From [Phialemoniopsis] sp. UDSM-2020 (lineage: Eukaryota; Ascomycota; Sordariomycetes; Thyridiales; Thyridiaceae): a DNA stretch of 64,000 nt. Numbering within the stretch: the first letter of the stretch is position 1; the number at the start of each line of letters is the position of its first letter. The notes under the pieces are model-generated. The model did not search any database and was not told the origin of the DNA. It worked only from the letters and a program-made list of their open reading frames with translations. The stretch lies in assembly GCA_018873225.1 (NCBI GenBank), contig JAEILZ010000008.1, positions 2,418,001 to 2,482,000 on the forward strand, read 5' to 3'. Position numbers and translations under genes: made by a program. Below, one piece after another: positions 50,201 to 62,700 of this stretch.

Positions 50201-52363
50201 ATGGATATCCTCAAGATACTGTCTAGAGGCGCAAAGCGCCCCGCAAAGAACGCAAACAAAGGCCAGGTCAATCTGCCCTCGGCGGGAAGCCTCCCACACG
50301 CACAGTTATTCCACGACGATGTCGGGCCCTCGAGGGGCACCAAAAGGAAGCGCACAGCCAATGCCGGGGCAAAAGTCGCCGATGATGCGGAAGAGGAGGA
50401 GCTGAGCGATATCGACTTCTTCGCGCCGAAAGATCACGCAAAAGCGCAAGACACAGCCAAGGCGAGCAAGCCCAAGAAGGCGGACCAAAAGGACTCGGCG
50501 CGCAAGGCGCAGTTGCTAGACGAGGACGAGTGCCGACAGCTGCTGCGCTCCCACCGGCTCAAACTTACTCTGATGAAGTCGCAAGAAGAGAAGAAGGACA
50601 AGGTCAAGAAGAGCAAGAAAAAGAAGAAGAAGGCCGCCAAGGTCGAGGCTAAGGACGACAAGAAGCAGCTGCACCCCCAACCCCTCACGTCCTTTTCGGC
50701 GCTGCGAGACACTTACGCCATATCATCACGACTCGCCGAGAACCTGGAGAAGCTGTTATATAAAGAGCCGACGGAGGTTCAGATGGGCAGTTTACCCCTG
50801 CTCTTGGACCACAACGTAGCGCTAGGGAAAGTCGAGGACCCGGAGATCGTCTCGAGTCTCGAGGAGGGTCCAGACTTCATGGCTGTCGCGCCGACAGGAA
50901 GCGGCAAGACACTGAGCTTCCTGATACCCGCCATCAATGGCATTATGAAGAAGCGAGCCGGTCTCGAGGACCGGAAACAGCACGAGCTGAACGCCATCGT
51001 GGTCGCGCCAACGAGAGAGCTGGCGAGCCAGATTGCCAACGAGGGCAAGAAGCTCGCCATGGGCACCGGTCTGCGAATTGTATACATGAGGAAGGGCATG
51101 AGGGTCGCTGCGGAACAGGTCGACGGCGATGAGAATGAGGCAGACGATGCCGAGATCTCGGACGAAGGCTCATCCGACGACGATGATGACGAAGAGGCTC
51201 CCAAGCCTGCAAAGAAGAGAGCATCTGCCAACACACCGATTACCAAGGCAGACATACTAGTCACAACGCCCATGCTACTGCTCAACTACCTCACCGAGGG
51301 ACCGTCCAAAAAGAGCCTCCCCAACGTCCAATTCCTTGTCCTCGACGAAGCCGACGTCCTCATGGATCCCCTCTTCCGCGACCAAACCGTCGGCATCTGG
51401 TCCGCCTGCACCAGCAAGGACCTCCAAGTCTCCTCCTGGTCCGCCACCATGGGATCCAACATCGAGACCCTCATCACCACCCAGTCCGCCGCCCACGCCG
51501 CCGCCCGCTCCGTCCCTCCCCGGCCCCTCGTCCGCCTCGTCGTCGGGCTCAAGGACACCGCCGTGCCCAACATATCCCACAAGCTCATCTACACCGCCTC
51601 GGAGCCAGGTAAACTGCTCGCCCTGCGCCAGCTCCTCCGCCCCGTCTCCTCGGCCGCCGACGTGCCCCTCCGCCCGCCCTTCCTCGTCTTCACCCAGACC
51701 GTCGAGCGCGCCACCGCCCTGCACGAGGAGTTGAAATACGACATCCCCCTCGCCGCGGGCGGGCCCTCGCGCATCGCCGTCCTGCACTCGGGCCTCCCCG
51801 ACGCCGCGCGCTCGGCCATCATGCGCCGCTTCCGCGCCGGCGAGGTCTGGGTGCTCATCACGACCGACGTGCTGGCCCGCGGCGTCGACTTTGCCGGCGT
51901 CAACGGCGTCGTCAGCTACGACGTGCCCGGCTCCGCGGCCGGGTACGTGCACCGCGCGGGCCGGACGGGCAGGGCCGGGCGCGAGGGCGGTGTGGCGGTG
52001 ACGTTTTACACCAAGGACGATATCCCCTTCGTCAAGAGCGTGGCCAACGTCATCGCCGCGAGCGAGAAGCAGCGCTCCTCCGGGGGTGAGGGGGCAAGTG
52101 AGAGTAAGGGGGTGCAGCAGTGGCTGCTCGACGCGCTGCCGCAGGTGTCCAAGGAGAACCGCAAGAAGCTGAGGGAGCGGGGCGTCGAGTCCCGGCGCAC
52201 GGGGGCGGGGGCCAAGGCGCTTATCACTTCTAAGAGCGCGTGGGAGAGGAGGAGGGAGAATAACAGAAAGGGTGCTATCGAAGGGAGCAAGAGGCGCAAG
52301 GTTGCCGAGGAGGAGAAGAGCGATGACGAGGAGGGTGATGAGTGGGGAGGACTTGATGATTAG
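50201..52363 (+). CDS. ROK1: DEAD-box RNA helicase Rok1 (DDX52 type), 720 aa
   Basis: Intronless from the ATG at 50201 (MDILKILSRGAKR), which is the typical Rok1 start; the frame is open slightly further upstream without another ATG. Rok1 unwinds rRNA-snoRNA contacts in 40S subunit assembly in the nucleolus. The N-terminus is basic/acidic with a poly-Lys stretch. The core has FSALRDTYAISSRLAENL, EPTEVQMGSLPLLL (Q-motif region), APTGSGKT (~230), PTRELASQI, VTTPMLLLNY, LDEADVLMD (DEAD at 382-385), SWSATM (motif III), ITTDVLARGVDF and YVHRAGRTGRAGR (motif VI). An acidic insert (DDAEISDEGSSDDDDDEE) sits between motifs Ia and Ib, as in fungal Rok1. The C-terminus is basic and ends in an acidic patch (EEGDEWGGLDD). 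Confidence 0.94.
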   Translation: MDILKILSRGAKRPAKNANKGQVNLPSAGSLPHAQLFHDDVGPSRGTKRKRTANAGAKVADDAEEEELSDIDFFAPKDHAKAQDTAKASKPKKADQKDSARKAQLLDEDECRQLLRSHRLKLTLMKSQEEKKDKVKKSKKKKKKAAKVEAKDDKKQLHPQPLTSFSALRDTYAISSRLAENLEKLLYKEPTEVQMGSLPLLLDHNVALGKVEDPEIVSSLEEGPDFMAVAPTGSGKTLSFLIPAINGIMKKRAGLEDRKQHELNAIVVAPTRELASQIANEGKKLAMGTGLRIVYMRKGMRVAAEQVDGDENEADDAEISDEGSSDDDDDEEAPKPAKKRASANTPITKADILVTTPMLLLNYLTEGPSKKSLPNVQFLVLDEADVLMDPLFRDQTVGIWSACTSKDLQVSSWSATMGSNIETLITTQSAAHAAARSVPPRPLVRLVVGLKDTAVPNISHKLIYTASEPGKLLALRQLLRPVSSAADVPLRPPFLVFTQTVERATALHEELKYDIPLAAGGPSRIAVLHSGLPDAARSAIMRRFRAGEVWVLITTDVLARGVDFAGVNGVVSYDVPGSAAGYVHRAGRTGRAGREGGVAVTFYTKDDIPFVKSVANVIAASEKQRSSGGEGASESKGVQQWLLDALPQVSKENRKKLRERGVESRRTGAGAKALITSKSAWERRRENNRKGAIEGSKRRKVAEEEKSDDEEGDEWGGLDD

Positions 52364-52592
52364 AGATAAAGCATGATACCACAGGAGTTTAAAAAGTAGA
52401 TTCAGCAGAGGCTAGATGAGGCTTCTAGACATGGTCATTCCTACGAACCCCCGTATATACCTTGTGTTGAGTAGATATACTACCTCACCAAGATTATAGC
52501 TATTCAGTACATTTCATTTCCCCCCTTTCCTGAGACGATTGCCATCTTTGTCAGAGTTTCCAGTCACAACGGATCCCAGACTCCGATGCTTT

Positions 52593-54532
52593 TCACCACT
52601 CCCCAATCTCGCCGGGCTTAGGCTTCTCCATGCGCACAATCTTGTCGCAGTTGAGCAGGCACAGCGGGTCCAGCGCTTGCTTGATCTGTTCACACAAGAC
52701 GTTATCAGTAAACCATTCTCACGTATCCTACCATGAAACGCAAATAAACATACCTTTCTCATCGTGTCAACAGTGTCCTCTCCAAGCTCATGCGGCAGGT
52801 AATCCCGCTTGACCAGCCCGACGCCGTGCTCGCCCGTGACCGTGCCCTCCATCTCGATGGCCCTCTTGACCATGCGGTGCACAAATTCCTCGGCCGTCTG
52901 CCGCTTCTCCTGCCCATACAACAGAATGGTGTGGAAGTTACCGTCACCTACATGCCCGACGATAGAGCCCACGAGCCCCGTGCGCGCCATGTCGCGCTGC
53001 GTCTCCTCAATGATATCCGGCAGGCGCGACACGGGCACCGCGACGTCGCCCGTCCAGACGTTGTCGCCCGGGGCGCGCGCGGCCATGGTGCTCCACAGCG
53101 CCTCCTTGCGCGCGCTCCACAGCTCGACCTGCTCCGTGTCGGAGCGCGCGAAATCGAATGACCCGGAGCCCGCGCGCTTGGCCATGTCGCGCACGATACC
53201 GACCTGCTCTTTCACGCCGGCCGCCGTGCCCGAGAACTTGAAGAAGAGCGTCGGCGCCTCGCGCCACTGGCGCGACGTGGCGCCCGCGGCGTTGATGAAC
53301 TTCATCTGCTTGTCGTCGAGGATCTCGACGGCGGCGACGGGGACGCCCTCGCCGACGACGCGGGCGACGCAGTCGGCGGCCTCGCGGATCGAGCTGAAGG
53401 AGGCGACGGCGACGCTGGTCGATGCCGGGCGCACCGTCAGGCGGAGCGTGGCCTCGGTGACGAGGCCCAGGGTGCCCTCGGAGCCGACGAACAGGCGCGT
53501 CAGGTCGTAGCCGGCGGAGCTCTTGCGGGGCCTCTGGCGCGTCTTGATGACGGTGCCGTCGGCGAGGACGACCGTCAGGGACAGGACCCAGTCCTTCATG
53601 GTGCCGTAGCGGTAGGCGTTGGTGCCGCTGCAGCCGGTGCCGATCATGCCGCCGATCATGGCGCCCGGGCCCGGGTCAGGCGGGAAGAAGAGGTTGTCCT
53701 TGGCTAGCTCCTCGTTGAGCTCCTCCCAGCGCACGGCGGGCTGGACGATGACGTCGAGGTCCTCCTTGTGCAGCTTGACGATCTTGTCCATGCGGCCAAA
53801 GTCGATCATGATGCCGCCGCGCGTGGGCGCGAAGTGGCCCTCGAGCGAGGTGCCGCCGCTGTAGCCGACGACGGGGACGCGGCGCGTGTGGCAGACCTTC
53901 ATGATCTCGGCGACCTCCTGCGTCGAGGACGGGTAGACGACGCAGAAGGGCTTCTCGTCCGGCCCGTTGCGGTGGGTGGACCACTCGGAGGAGGCGTGGC
54001 TCTCGGTGTCGGTCGGCGTGGTGTTGACGTGCTCCTCGCCGACGATGGCAACAAAGTCAGCCCAGGCGGCCTCGAGCTCGGCCTTGCCCGTCTTGTGCTT
54101 CGGCGGCCGGGTTGCGTCTAGAGGGAGGGTGGAGTTGGGGTCGATGTCGCGCGGCAGCTTGGTGCCCATCCAGTAGCAGATGATACCAGCAAAGAAGACC
54201 ACTGCAAAAAGAAACCATGTTAGTCGAGATAATTAGTGTAATCCGGTGCTTGTCAACGTACTGAAAGTGGTTGCGGCATTCCTGCTCGACGCACTCTCCT
54301 GCCTCTCCTTTGCGATCCTCTCCTGGTCGGCCTTCTCCCGCGCGATTCGAGAGCTGATACTCTCAAGCATCTGGCCCTTGAATGAGGGCTTGTCGTCTGT
54401 AGAAGCATGCCGCACACCCGAAATGGTTGAGCCGGTGGCGACGGCACATCGAGGTCGATGGGCAATGGGAGCAGTTCGAGCTCGCAGGCTCCTCGCCAGA
54501 GCTGAGGAAGCTCTGTTCCCCAATTGCGACAT
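52593..54532 (-). CDS. DLD1: D-lactate dehydrogenase (cytochrome), mitochondrial, 603 aa
   Basis: Three exons: 54532-54262, 54201-52754 and 52685-52593; introns are 60 and 68 nt (phases 1 and 0). The enzyme oxidises D-lactate to pyruvate and passes electrons to cytochrome c. An Arg/Ser/Ala-rich presequence (MSQLGNRASSALARSLRAR) is followed by a predicted membrane anchor at ~90-103 (FMVFFAGIICYWMG), so the catalytic part probably faces the intermembrane space. The FAD-binding PCMH domain carries VVYPSSTQEVAEIMKVC, VPVVGYSGGTSLEGHFAP, PDPGPGAMIGGMIGTGCSGT and RLFVGSEGTLGLVTEATL. The C-terminal FAD-oxidase domain carries VGHVGDGNFHTILLY, GTVTGEHGVGLVKRDYL and the end IKQALDPLCLLNCDKIVRMEKP. The last exon is short and would be missed by reading straight through. 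Length is near yeast Dld1; glycolate- or 2-hydroxyglutarate-dehydrogenase relatives are less likely given the transmembrane presequence. Confidence 0.92.
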
Positions 54533-56075
54533 GGTCGTCGGAGAAGAGCTACTTTAGCACACGCCGTCAGGTCGGACACCGCTAGATAGCACAGCTTTCC
54601 TGGGGTTCCGTCTGCTGCACAAGATCAGTAACGAGGTGGTCGAGGCCAGAGGAATTGGAGCTTCAAGAGTCGGAGGGCATGGATGTCATGGGAAAAAAGA
54701 GAGATGGTAGCCGACTTTAAGTGGTCCCCACTGTGCATTCCAGAATACGCATTTGGAGCTTAAAGTTGCGACAGATATGGGCGTTAATAAAGGACTCCAC
54801 CTAAGCAGCGACCATGACCGAGACCAATCCCGTCCCGGCCAGTACTCGAATTTAAGCCGAATCCATGGCCACCATGCCCGGCCTTGGTTGGATTCAAGCC
54901 GAACAGTCAACCTATGGCATCGCAGCATATGCGAATACTGTGTGCATCACACCTTCCGATCCCCGCACAGGACTGACTGCTTTCGTGTCGGAGATATGCG
55001 ATTAGGGCTCCGGTTACCGGCAGCTATATTGATCTTGTCTTGCTCTGCTTCCTTTACCGAGGATCAGTGATCACGAACACGTTCGGTTGAAAGGGTTACA
55101 ACCTTGATGCAGGACGACCGACACCTTCAACGAGGCTCCATAAGGGGTTCATAACATCGTAGTCTTAACATTATGTAGGAAGTAGAGGACGGAGCCCATC
55201 TAATATAGATAATTACAGACGAAGCCGAGCTCCCTTCCTTCAACACTTCGTCGTCTTTGACCGTCCCCGATCCCCTTCGCTACTGAATCTCCCTTCCTGG
55301 TATCTTCAGAGCATGAGAGGGAAAGCACATATTCTTCGACCCCCCAGTATGAGGGGAGAGCTCCCGCAAAAAGAGAACGTCTTCGCTTGCCAGACAAAAG
55401 AAAGAAAATCAACATTACAAAACAAATGAAAAGAAGCAACGCAGGGCAGCATATACGCCGCCCATCCCGTCTCCGCCCCTGAAGAAATCTATTTGACCTT
55501 CCCCAGAGCCCCTTTGCACCATCGCCGAGTATGCGAAATCATTTTCAGGCCGTGATTCTATCACCAAAAATCGACCAATCTTGCGGGGAAACGACGTCGC
55601 ATCACCAAGAAACCGACCCTTGAGTAGACGAACAACGCAGCAGATATCAAAAGACCCACACCATGTTTATTACAAAAGTCTGAGATATGTAATAAGACCT
55701 CTTTGGTTCGACTCGTACAGTTCGAGAGTAGTAGGTAGTAGTAATAGGTAGATAGGGGTGACGAGAAGGAAAAGGAGACAACGTGAAATTTTTCGAAAGA
55801 GAAAACAACTTTGGAATATGCCGAAATTATCTTTCTTGCTCGCAAAAAGGTTCCTCGCTCTCAAGATCGTAAACAAACGCCGAGTGATAACATGATGTCG
55901 ATCGGGTACTCCGTCGCTGATAATAATGGCCGTCGAACTCCCTAGAGTCTTCGTTCGTTCTCTTCAAAGGCGAGTCTTCGGGTGATGGTGGTTTATGCGT
56001 GTATGAGTTGTGAGGTATTTGGTATCCATTGGGTCTCCGCAAGATCGCACGAAAAAAAAGCAACTCCTCCCTTCA
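54533..56075. other. Intergenic spacer 1.5 kb
   Basis: Promoter of the D-lactate dehydrogenase gene on one side and a long AT-rich 3' flank of the Kin4-type gene on the other. No supported gene, tRNA or repeat. Confidence 0.5.
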
Positions 56076-59000
56076 TCATCTATCCTCTCCACCTCTCGCC
56101 TTGCCTCTCCTTCGGAAGAAGTCCATCACTCTCCTCGCCGCACCGCTGCTTCCACTGTGGTCATGCTGTCGCGAGTATTCGTCCGTGTCGTACGCATCCC
56201 TGAAGTGCTTGTTGTTCTTCTGGAGCACGCCTCGGTGCTGTCCAGTCCTGCTCGTCGAGATTCGGCCGCTGCTGTCCTGGGCTTGCGCCTGCATCGCGTT
56301 GTCATATCCTCCAGCGGGATTCGAGTAAGGAGCGGACCTAGGCGGACGCTGCTGCTGCATATTGTCGATGGAGGAGTCCGATCCAGTGTTCAGAACAGCA
56401 CCGTGCTGCATGTAGTTCGGAACCCCGGATGGTCTCTGTTGCCGCTCATATTGACTCGACGTGAACCGCTGCTGGTGAGGGCTCGAGTGGCCAGCGGCAA
56501 CCGCAGCCTGTTGAGGATCCTGAAGTTGCGCAAACATACCGTCGAGAGCCACGGCGTCCATGTCACCGCCGCCAATAGTCTGATCGACGTAGCGACCAGA
56601 TTGGTCCATTCTCGGAGGCTCCTGGATCGGTAGATCCGCCTGAGACTCGGGTGCTGAGCCGTAGTCCTTGCCGATACCAATAGCCTTGAGCGAAAAGGTG
56701 CCGGGCAGGAGCGAGAAGCGCCTCGTGTGCTTCTCCTGTGACGTCTGTGAACCGGAGATGCTACCAGACCGCTTCTTGCCGAGTCCCATGGAGAATGACC
56801 GTCGGGACCGCTTGGAGTCCATCGAGGGGCGAGGTTCATTGTCAAGTCCTGGCATAGTTGCCGACATGCTGACGGGCGGATACTTCCTTGACTTCTCGGC
56901 AGGTGCCTGCTGCTCCTTCTTGCGGTTCTTACCGCCGAAGATTGAGCCACTCCGACCAAATAGCTTGCCGCCGATTTCGCCGATGGTGTTCGAGCGTCGG
57001 TGCCCCTTGTTCTCCCCGCTGCCCTCGCCCTCTGCCGGGAAGCCAGAGACCTGGGCAAACTTGGAAGGTATGCTGATGCTGGGCCTTCCGTACTCCATGC
57101 TCTGCTGATCCTGCGGCATAGGGCCGGAGATGACGTAGTTCTTGGATCCCTTGGGCTGTTGGATTCTGCCATGGACATTAGTTCCCGCAACAGTAGGGGG
57201 AATCGGCTGTCCATACGAGGCCCGACCACCTGCACCCAATCCCCTGGATCCGGTCGAAGCCATCGAACCACCGGTATTCGGTCTCGCGCCGGAGGCCCCA
57301 CCAGCCGAAGTCATATAAGCATAGTCAGATGCAGCGCGGGCACCATCGCGACCGGGCCGTGTCGGGGCAACGTTTTGGTTCCGGTGAGCACTAGGCGGCC
57401 GCCTACCATCTCTCGAAGACTTGGTGTAGGCGTCCTTGGAGACGGGAGGGTCTCTCGGTAGGGGCTTGTCGTTGGGGGACGTTGGGGATGTGACCTCGAC
57501 AGGTCCCTGGCTGCCAGAGCGCGCGCGGGTCTTGCCGCTGGAAGAGTATCCTGGTTCGCCCCGCTGTGTTGCCGTGGTTGGCGGGACGTACTCCACCTGC
57601 ACCGTCCGCCGCTTGTTGTCTCTCTGCTGTTTCGCGTAGGCGGCCGCTTCGGCTTCGGGATCGACGTTGCCCTGCTTGCTAGCAAGCCCACCGAGCGCAG
57701 TAGATGCAGCGGCTCTCTTCGAGGCCTCCCGTACGGAGGCGCTGCGGCCGAGCGAAGGCTCGTCTTCGGCCGGCACCGTCGTGTTCTGAATCTCGCCTTC
57801 TGTGGTGGTGCTACTGGTGATAAACTCGACAACGTGAGCATATTCGCTCAGCCAGCTGTGACGCGCCACTTCAAACAAGTCTGCGCGTTTACGTGGGTTC
57901 GGAACTAATATCCTCCGCAGGAGATCCCGAGCATGAGGGGTGACGTATTCAGGGAAAGTAAGAGGAGTGTTGACAATGTATTTGTAGAGAAGATTGATGT
58001 TGTCGCCTTCGGGGTTGGCCGGGTCGTCATCAAAAGGAAGGTAGCCCGCAAGCATTGCGTACTAGATGTGTCAGTTAGCAATGGGATGCATAGGCTGAGC
58101 AGAAACTAGGCCTTACCAGAATGACACCACAGCTCCATACGTCGACTTTGCGGCCCGTGTAGAGAGAGTCGCTAACCACCAACTCGGGCGCCGCGTAGCA
58201 AGGACTTCCACAGCTCGTCTGCATGAGGTCGCCTTTCCTGGACCCATTAGACTTGAGCTTGTCCAAGCCTACCCGTTTCACAAAGTCTCGGTCGGAAAGG
58301 TTCATCTCTTCCTCTTCTGAAAGCTCCTCATGTGGGTCGAAAGTATTAGCAAAGCCAAAGTCGGTGATGATGATGTTCCGGTTTCGGTCAAGCAACAGGT
58401 TCTCGAGCTTCAGGTCTCGATGCACGATGCCCTTCTTGTGCAGATAGCCTACTCCAGAGACGAGCTGAGCGAATAACCTCCTCGCGGCGTTGTCCTTAAG
58501 GTACCGGTGGTTGAGAATGTAATCGAAAAGCTCTCCGCCCGAGGCGTACTCTAACACGATGCCATAGTGCCTCTCGGACTCCTCCATCTTATGTAGTTGC
58601 ACAATGTTGGGGTGTCGTAATTGCTTGAGAATAGCAACCTCGCGCATGATCTTGGCCATACGCGAAGGGTTGCTTCCGAGACTGTCTTTCTTAATGAGTT
58701 TGATGGCAACCTGTCGCACGTCAGTATGCGGTTGCATTGATTTTGCTTCTGGGAATCATACCTGAACTCCACCTTCTTGCTTCCATCCAAGCTTGACTTT
58801 GCCAAACTCACCCTCACCAATTGTGTTGCCAAGGATGTATTCGCCGAACTTGGTCTGCTTCTCCCTTTTCGAATGGTCATGACGACTACGGCCTCCACGT
58901 CGGGCATCATCCCCCTGGTCATGAGCGCTGGATATAGGGGGAGGAGCAGCATCGTCGTCATCGGGTACTGCCACAGGGTGAGTTGGTTGGGCCATGGCCA

Positions 59001-59718
59001 TACGCTCCCTCTCCCGTTCGATGTCGACTTCAGGCGAAGTGACAAGCATGCTATTTAGGATTTCGCTCGTCTCACGGGAGGGCCCTCTAGATGTTGGGGC
59101 ATCAGCATTAGTCCCTTGTGAGCGGATAGGCATGCTCATGGTAGCGCCTTGAGCCCTCGCATCACGACTGCTCCCGGAACGCTGGGACTGGTCTTGTTGC
59201 GGCTGTTGGGTGCGTCGTCTCGAGCTCTGGGCGGCAGCGTCGTCTGGCGTAGCATACGTGTATGCGTTACCGTTCGCGTCACGGGTCCGCCGGGGAGAGT
59301 CGGTCCCTCGATCCGCCGCTTCCCTCGTGCGACGCGAGCTGCTCTGCTCGTGCCTGTTGGAGGAGGTCCGTGGGGGTGCGACGGGCGGTGCGTGTCTGCG
59401 AGAAGAGCCCTGGTGGTCGCCAGCCGAGGCCGAGACGGCAACGGGAGACGAGATGGCTGCGCGCGAGCTCATCGGGGAATCTAGAGTCGAAGAAGGATAA
59501 GTGTTGTTTTGGTAGGCGGCGCTGTTGTCGTCCCTGTGAGCGGGCCGACGCGAGGATGAGGGAGCAGCGTCGTTTGGCTGGTTAGCATGATAGCCTTCGC
59601 GAGTCGGTGACGAATGAGACGACGTGTAGTGTCGTGCTGAGGGCGATGAAGCACCTAGGGACGTAGCATTGAGCGCAGCAACTGTTTGTGGAGCAGATTG
59701 CAAGGCAGCCGAAGACAT
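56076..59718 (-). CDS. KIN4: Serine/threonine kinase of the Kin4 type (1178 aa)
   Basis: Three exons: 59718-58762, 58710-58117 and 58061-56076; introns are 51 and 55 nt, phase 0. The ~290-residue N-terminus is Ser/Arg/Gln-rich and disordered. The kinase domain begins at ~290 with FGEYILGNTIGEGEFGKVKLGW. Key motifs are VAIKLIKKDSL (ATP-lysine), [16 protein letters not shown]-like [69 protein letters not shown] and RKRADLFEVARHSWL. The FGEYILGxTIGEGEFGKVKLGW start and the extended loop after DFGFAN (EELSEEEEMN) are Kin4/Frk1-like. In budding yeast Kin4 is the spindle-position checkpoint kinase; the role in this fungus may differ. The C-terminal ~600 residues are low complexity with scattered Ser/Pro sites and end RRVMDFFRRRGKARGGEDR, a basic patch that could bind membrane. 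Confidence 0.85.
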
Positions 59719-62700
59719 CTTCTACGCAGGGATGCGCAGAGAAGGGAAGAAAAATCGGCCGGGGCGCTTGACTGTGTTGACGTGACAGCTATGACGGTCT
59801 ATTTGGTGCGAAGGGCGCAAAAGAAATAAAAGCAGGCCCGCGGTTTTGGTGAAAATGCGAGAGCACCTGTAAGCGAAGCCAGGGCACCGAATAGCAAGCT
59901 GTGATGTGTTGACGTGAGACACAGCGTGGTGCACCTCCTAATGTCGCAAGGCCAGCAGATAGGTCGTTTGTATGTGTTTACAGCAGGACAGGATCCGTGG
60001 ACATTGTCGATGCGCGACAGGCTGCGACGTTGTGGATGACAAGCGCGCAGTCCCGAGCGGCTCTCCTATTCGAGTCCCGGGGGGCGGGTATGTCGGCGGT
60101 GTCGAGCTGCAGCAGTTCCTCGACGCGACAACAAAGGCTGCCAAGGGTGTCGAAAACGTGATCTGTCGTGTTTAGGTCGCAGCCGGATGTTGCTTGGCGG
60201 ATAGGAGGCCGGTGCAGCAAGCCAATTGTGCCAGACGGGCGGCTCAGAAGCAAGAGCAGACGAGGTCAGACGCGAGGCCGGGCGCTTGTCGTCTCTCTGG
60301 CCAGGTTGAAGCCGTCGAGATGCTTTTCTTTTTGCGAAAAAGCAGTAGCAGTACTGCTAGTTAGTATGGACGGAGACGCACTCGCTCGCTAGAGGACAAG
60401 AAGAAGGGAGAGGCGTGGGAGATTAGGTACTGCCAGATTGGGTCCTGCCTTCTCAAGTCAGGTAAAGCAAGGCAGGACAGGGGGGAGTGTGGATGTGCGT
60501 GTGGTGCGGTGCGGTGCGGTGTGCGAGTGAACGAGTGAGTTTGGAGCGCAAACGCTACTGGACTCAGGTACCTCCCGTCTGCTGGGCTGTGACGCTGGGC
60601 TGGCTTCCCTTGACTTGAGCGGGTCCAGTCTCCCCTCCAAAAGGTAACAAAGTGGGTGTGGTGGATGCAGCGCAACCAATTTGACGAGATGAGATTTGGA
60701 GGATGACTTGTTTTGGAGCCCGCTCTCCAAGTACTCGGGCAGCCAGTCCGCTGTGAAATGGCAGCAAAGCGGTTGCAGCGGTACCTGCGACACTCGACGG
60801 AGCTGGGCGATGGGGAGTTACAACGGGAGCTCTACCGAAACAGTGCTAAAGCGCACTAGCGATACCTCTAACCACAGCGGCCGGCCCCGCCAATGGTCGC
60901 GTACCTGAAATACAACTGCATTTCCAGTTGGGGTCCAGCAAAGGCCCCGTCTCGTTTAATTATCCACTGCGGATTTAGCGGCCTACCAAACCATCCCTGT
61001 ACGTCAAAACAGACAGCAGCGCCGAGTTGATTGAGCCCAGGACCGTACCACGAGGCCGACCGCCAAGTTCAGGAGAAGGAAGGCCATTTCTGGAATTACA
61101 AGGGTGCTCGCTCACGACACCTCCACACCCGGTACCATCGCCAGTCTACGAATCCATGACTGCTTTGCTCGAGCAAAATTAAACATGCAATGCAAGATGC
61201 AGGCAGATCGTCACAGCTAGACAGCTCGTACAGCCAGTGCCCGCTTCCAACCCACAGGTTGTATGTACTTCGTACGCACATGCGAAACTCTCTCTACATA
61301 CTTTACCGTCGTCCCGACTTGGTACTTGGACACACCGACGCTTCCTCGGCTCCGTCGTTTGATGCATTTCGCATGTCGTCGCATAGACGATCAAGGTTCC
61401 GGCTTGCCGACAGGCAGAAGTGCGATGAATTATATCCAAGATTTGAAGACCCAAGAATCAGCCATCAGTCCGGCTTGTTTTGAGTTGGCAATGCGGCGCC
61501 CATCTTGTCTCCGTGCTGTCAGATCTAGCCGTGGCATACACACGCACGTCTCAATTATTTCAATGTTGCTCCAAGCCTGTCGGTACATACTGGCTCGCGA
61601 CTCAGCCTTGGAGGTGTTGTGAGTGAGCATGACACGGTGGGTGCCACAACAAGCCTACCGGCTCACAGTCAGTGAATGGAGATATTGACAAGGCCGGACA
61701 GCACTCCGGATTCCGCCTTCCTTACACCATGATTCCTAGCCTAGCCTGACGTATCTGGAGCACCCAGCTGAATTAGTCCTCGACTAGTATTCCATACTAG
61801 CTTCATTGTTGCGCACCATCCCGACTCCAGGATGGGTATGGAGATTTGACATGGTCATCAGCAAAGCGTTAATGCCTGAGCTATCGCGGAGGATAAAAAG
61901 CAAGTCGGCAATCTAGACCTGAAACCTCAGCTAGTGTTGCTCGCGCACATCCAGCTAGTTACAAGTACAACAGTACTCTGGACAGAGCCGAACTCTTGCA
62001 GTGGTCGTCATAGATAGCGACTCTCGCCTTGAGATCCTGTTTGTGCAACTCTCATTCCTTAAATTCCTCACGAAATCGATCCACTACGTTCGAGAAGGCC
62101 TCAACAGTTCGCGAAACATCAAACGGCGGATCTTCGATTGATCGAATGTGCAGGCTGATCCCGGCGGTGTCAGCACAAGGGCACCTCTCTTTACAGGACG
62201 AAAAGCCACTGGAAAGAGAAACGCGGGCTAAACGTGGGACACGATCTTCGTCTGTGGCTTCTGGTGCCCCCGAATGGCTGAGACACGGTGCCTGACTAGT
62301 GCATCTAAAACCAATGCAGGTGGGGAGCACCGAACAGGGGGTGCTGCCGGCTTGTGCGACATCCTCCATCTTCCCCCATCCCTGGTCTTGATCCCGATTT
62401 GGAAATACATTCGTTTCCTGTCTGGTGGTTCGCTCAGCCTGGAGAGAGACAGCTGAACTACAGACTCTGAGTATTTCCTCACCGAGCTGCATCTACACGC
62501 TCGTAGGCGTACTTCAAACCTAATTCATGATGTAGGCGCTTCTAACATCAGCTTGCACCACAGGCTGGATTAGCCAAGATTGTGCATTGGGCAGAAACCG
62601 GGCCGTTGATCTGATATAACGCCATCTAGCTATGCCACGTCAGTCCAGCCGGCTGCCCGACGTGTGAGTAGCGCGCTTCCTCACCTTGGGCGCTGTTGGC

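Noticed and set aside
51275..51952. 225-codon minus-strand frame opposite ROK1
   Set aside because: Gly/Glu/Val-rich antisense shadow of the helicase core; no independent support.
60061..60110. tRNA-like T-loop (TTCGAGTCCC)
   Set aside because: Bases flanking the TTCGAGTC do not pair as a T-stem and no A-box or acceptor stem is found at the right spacing.
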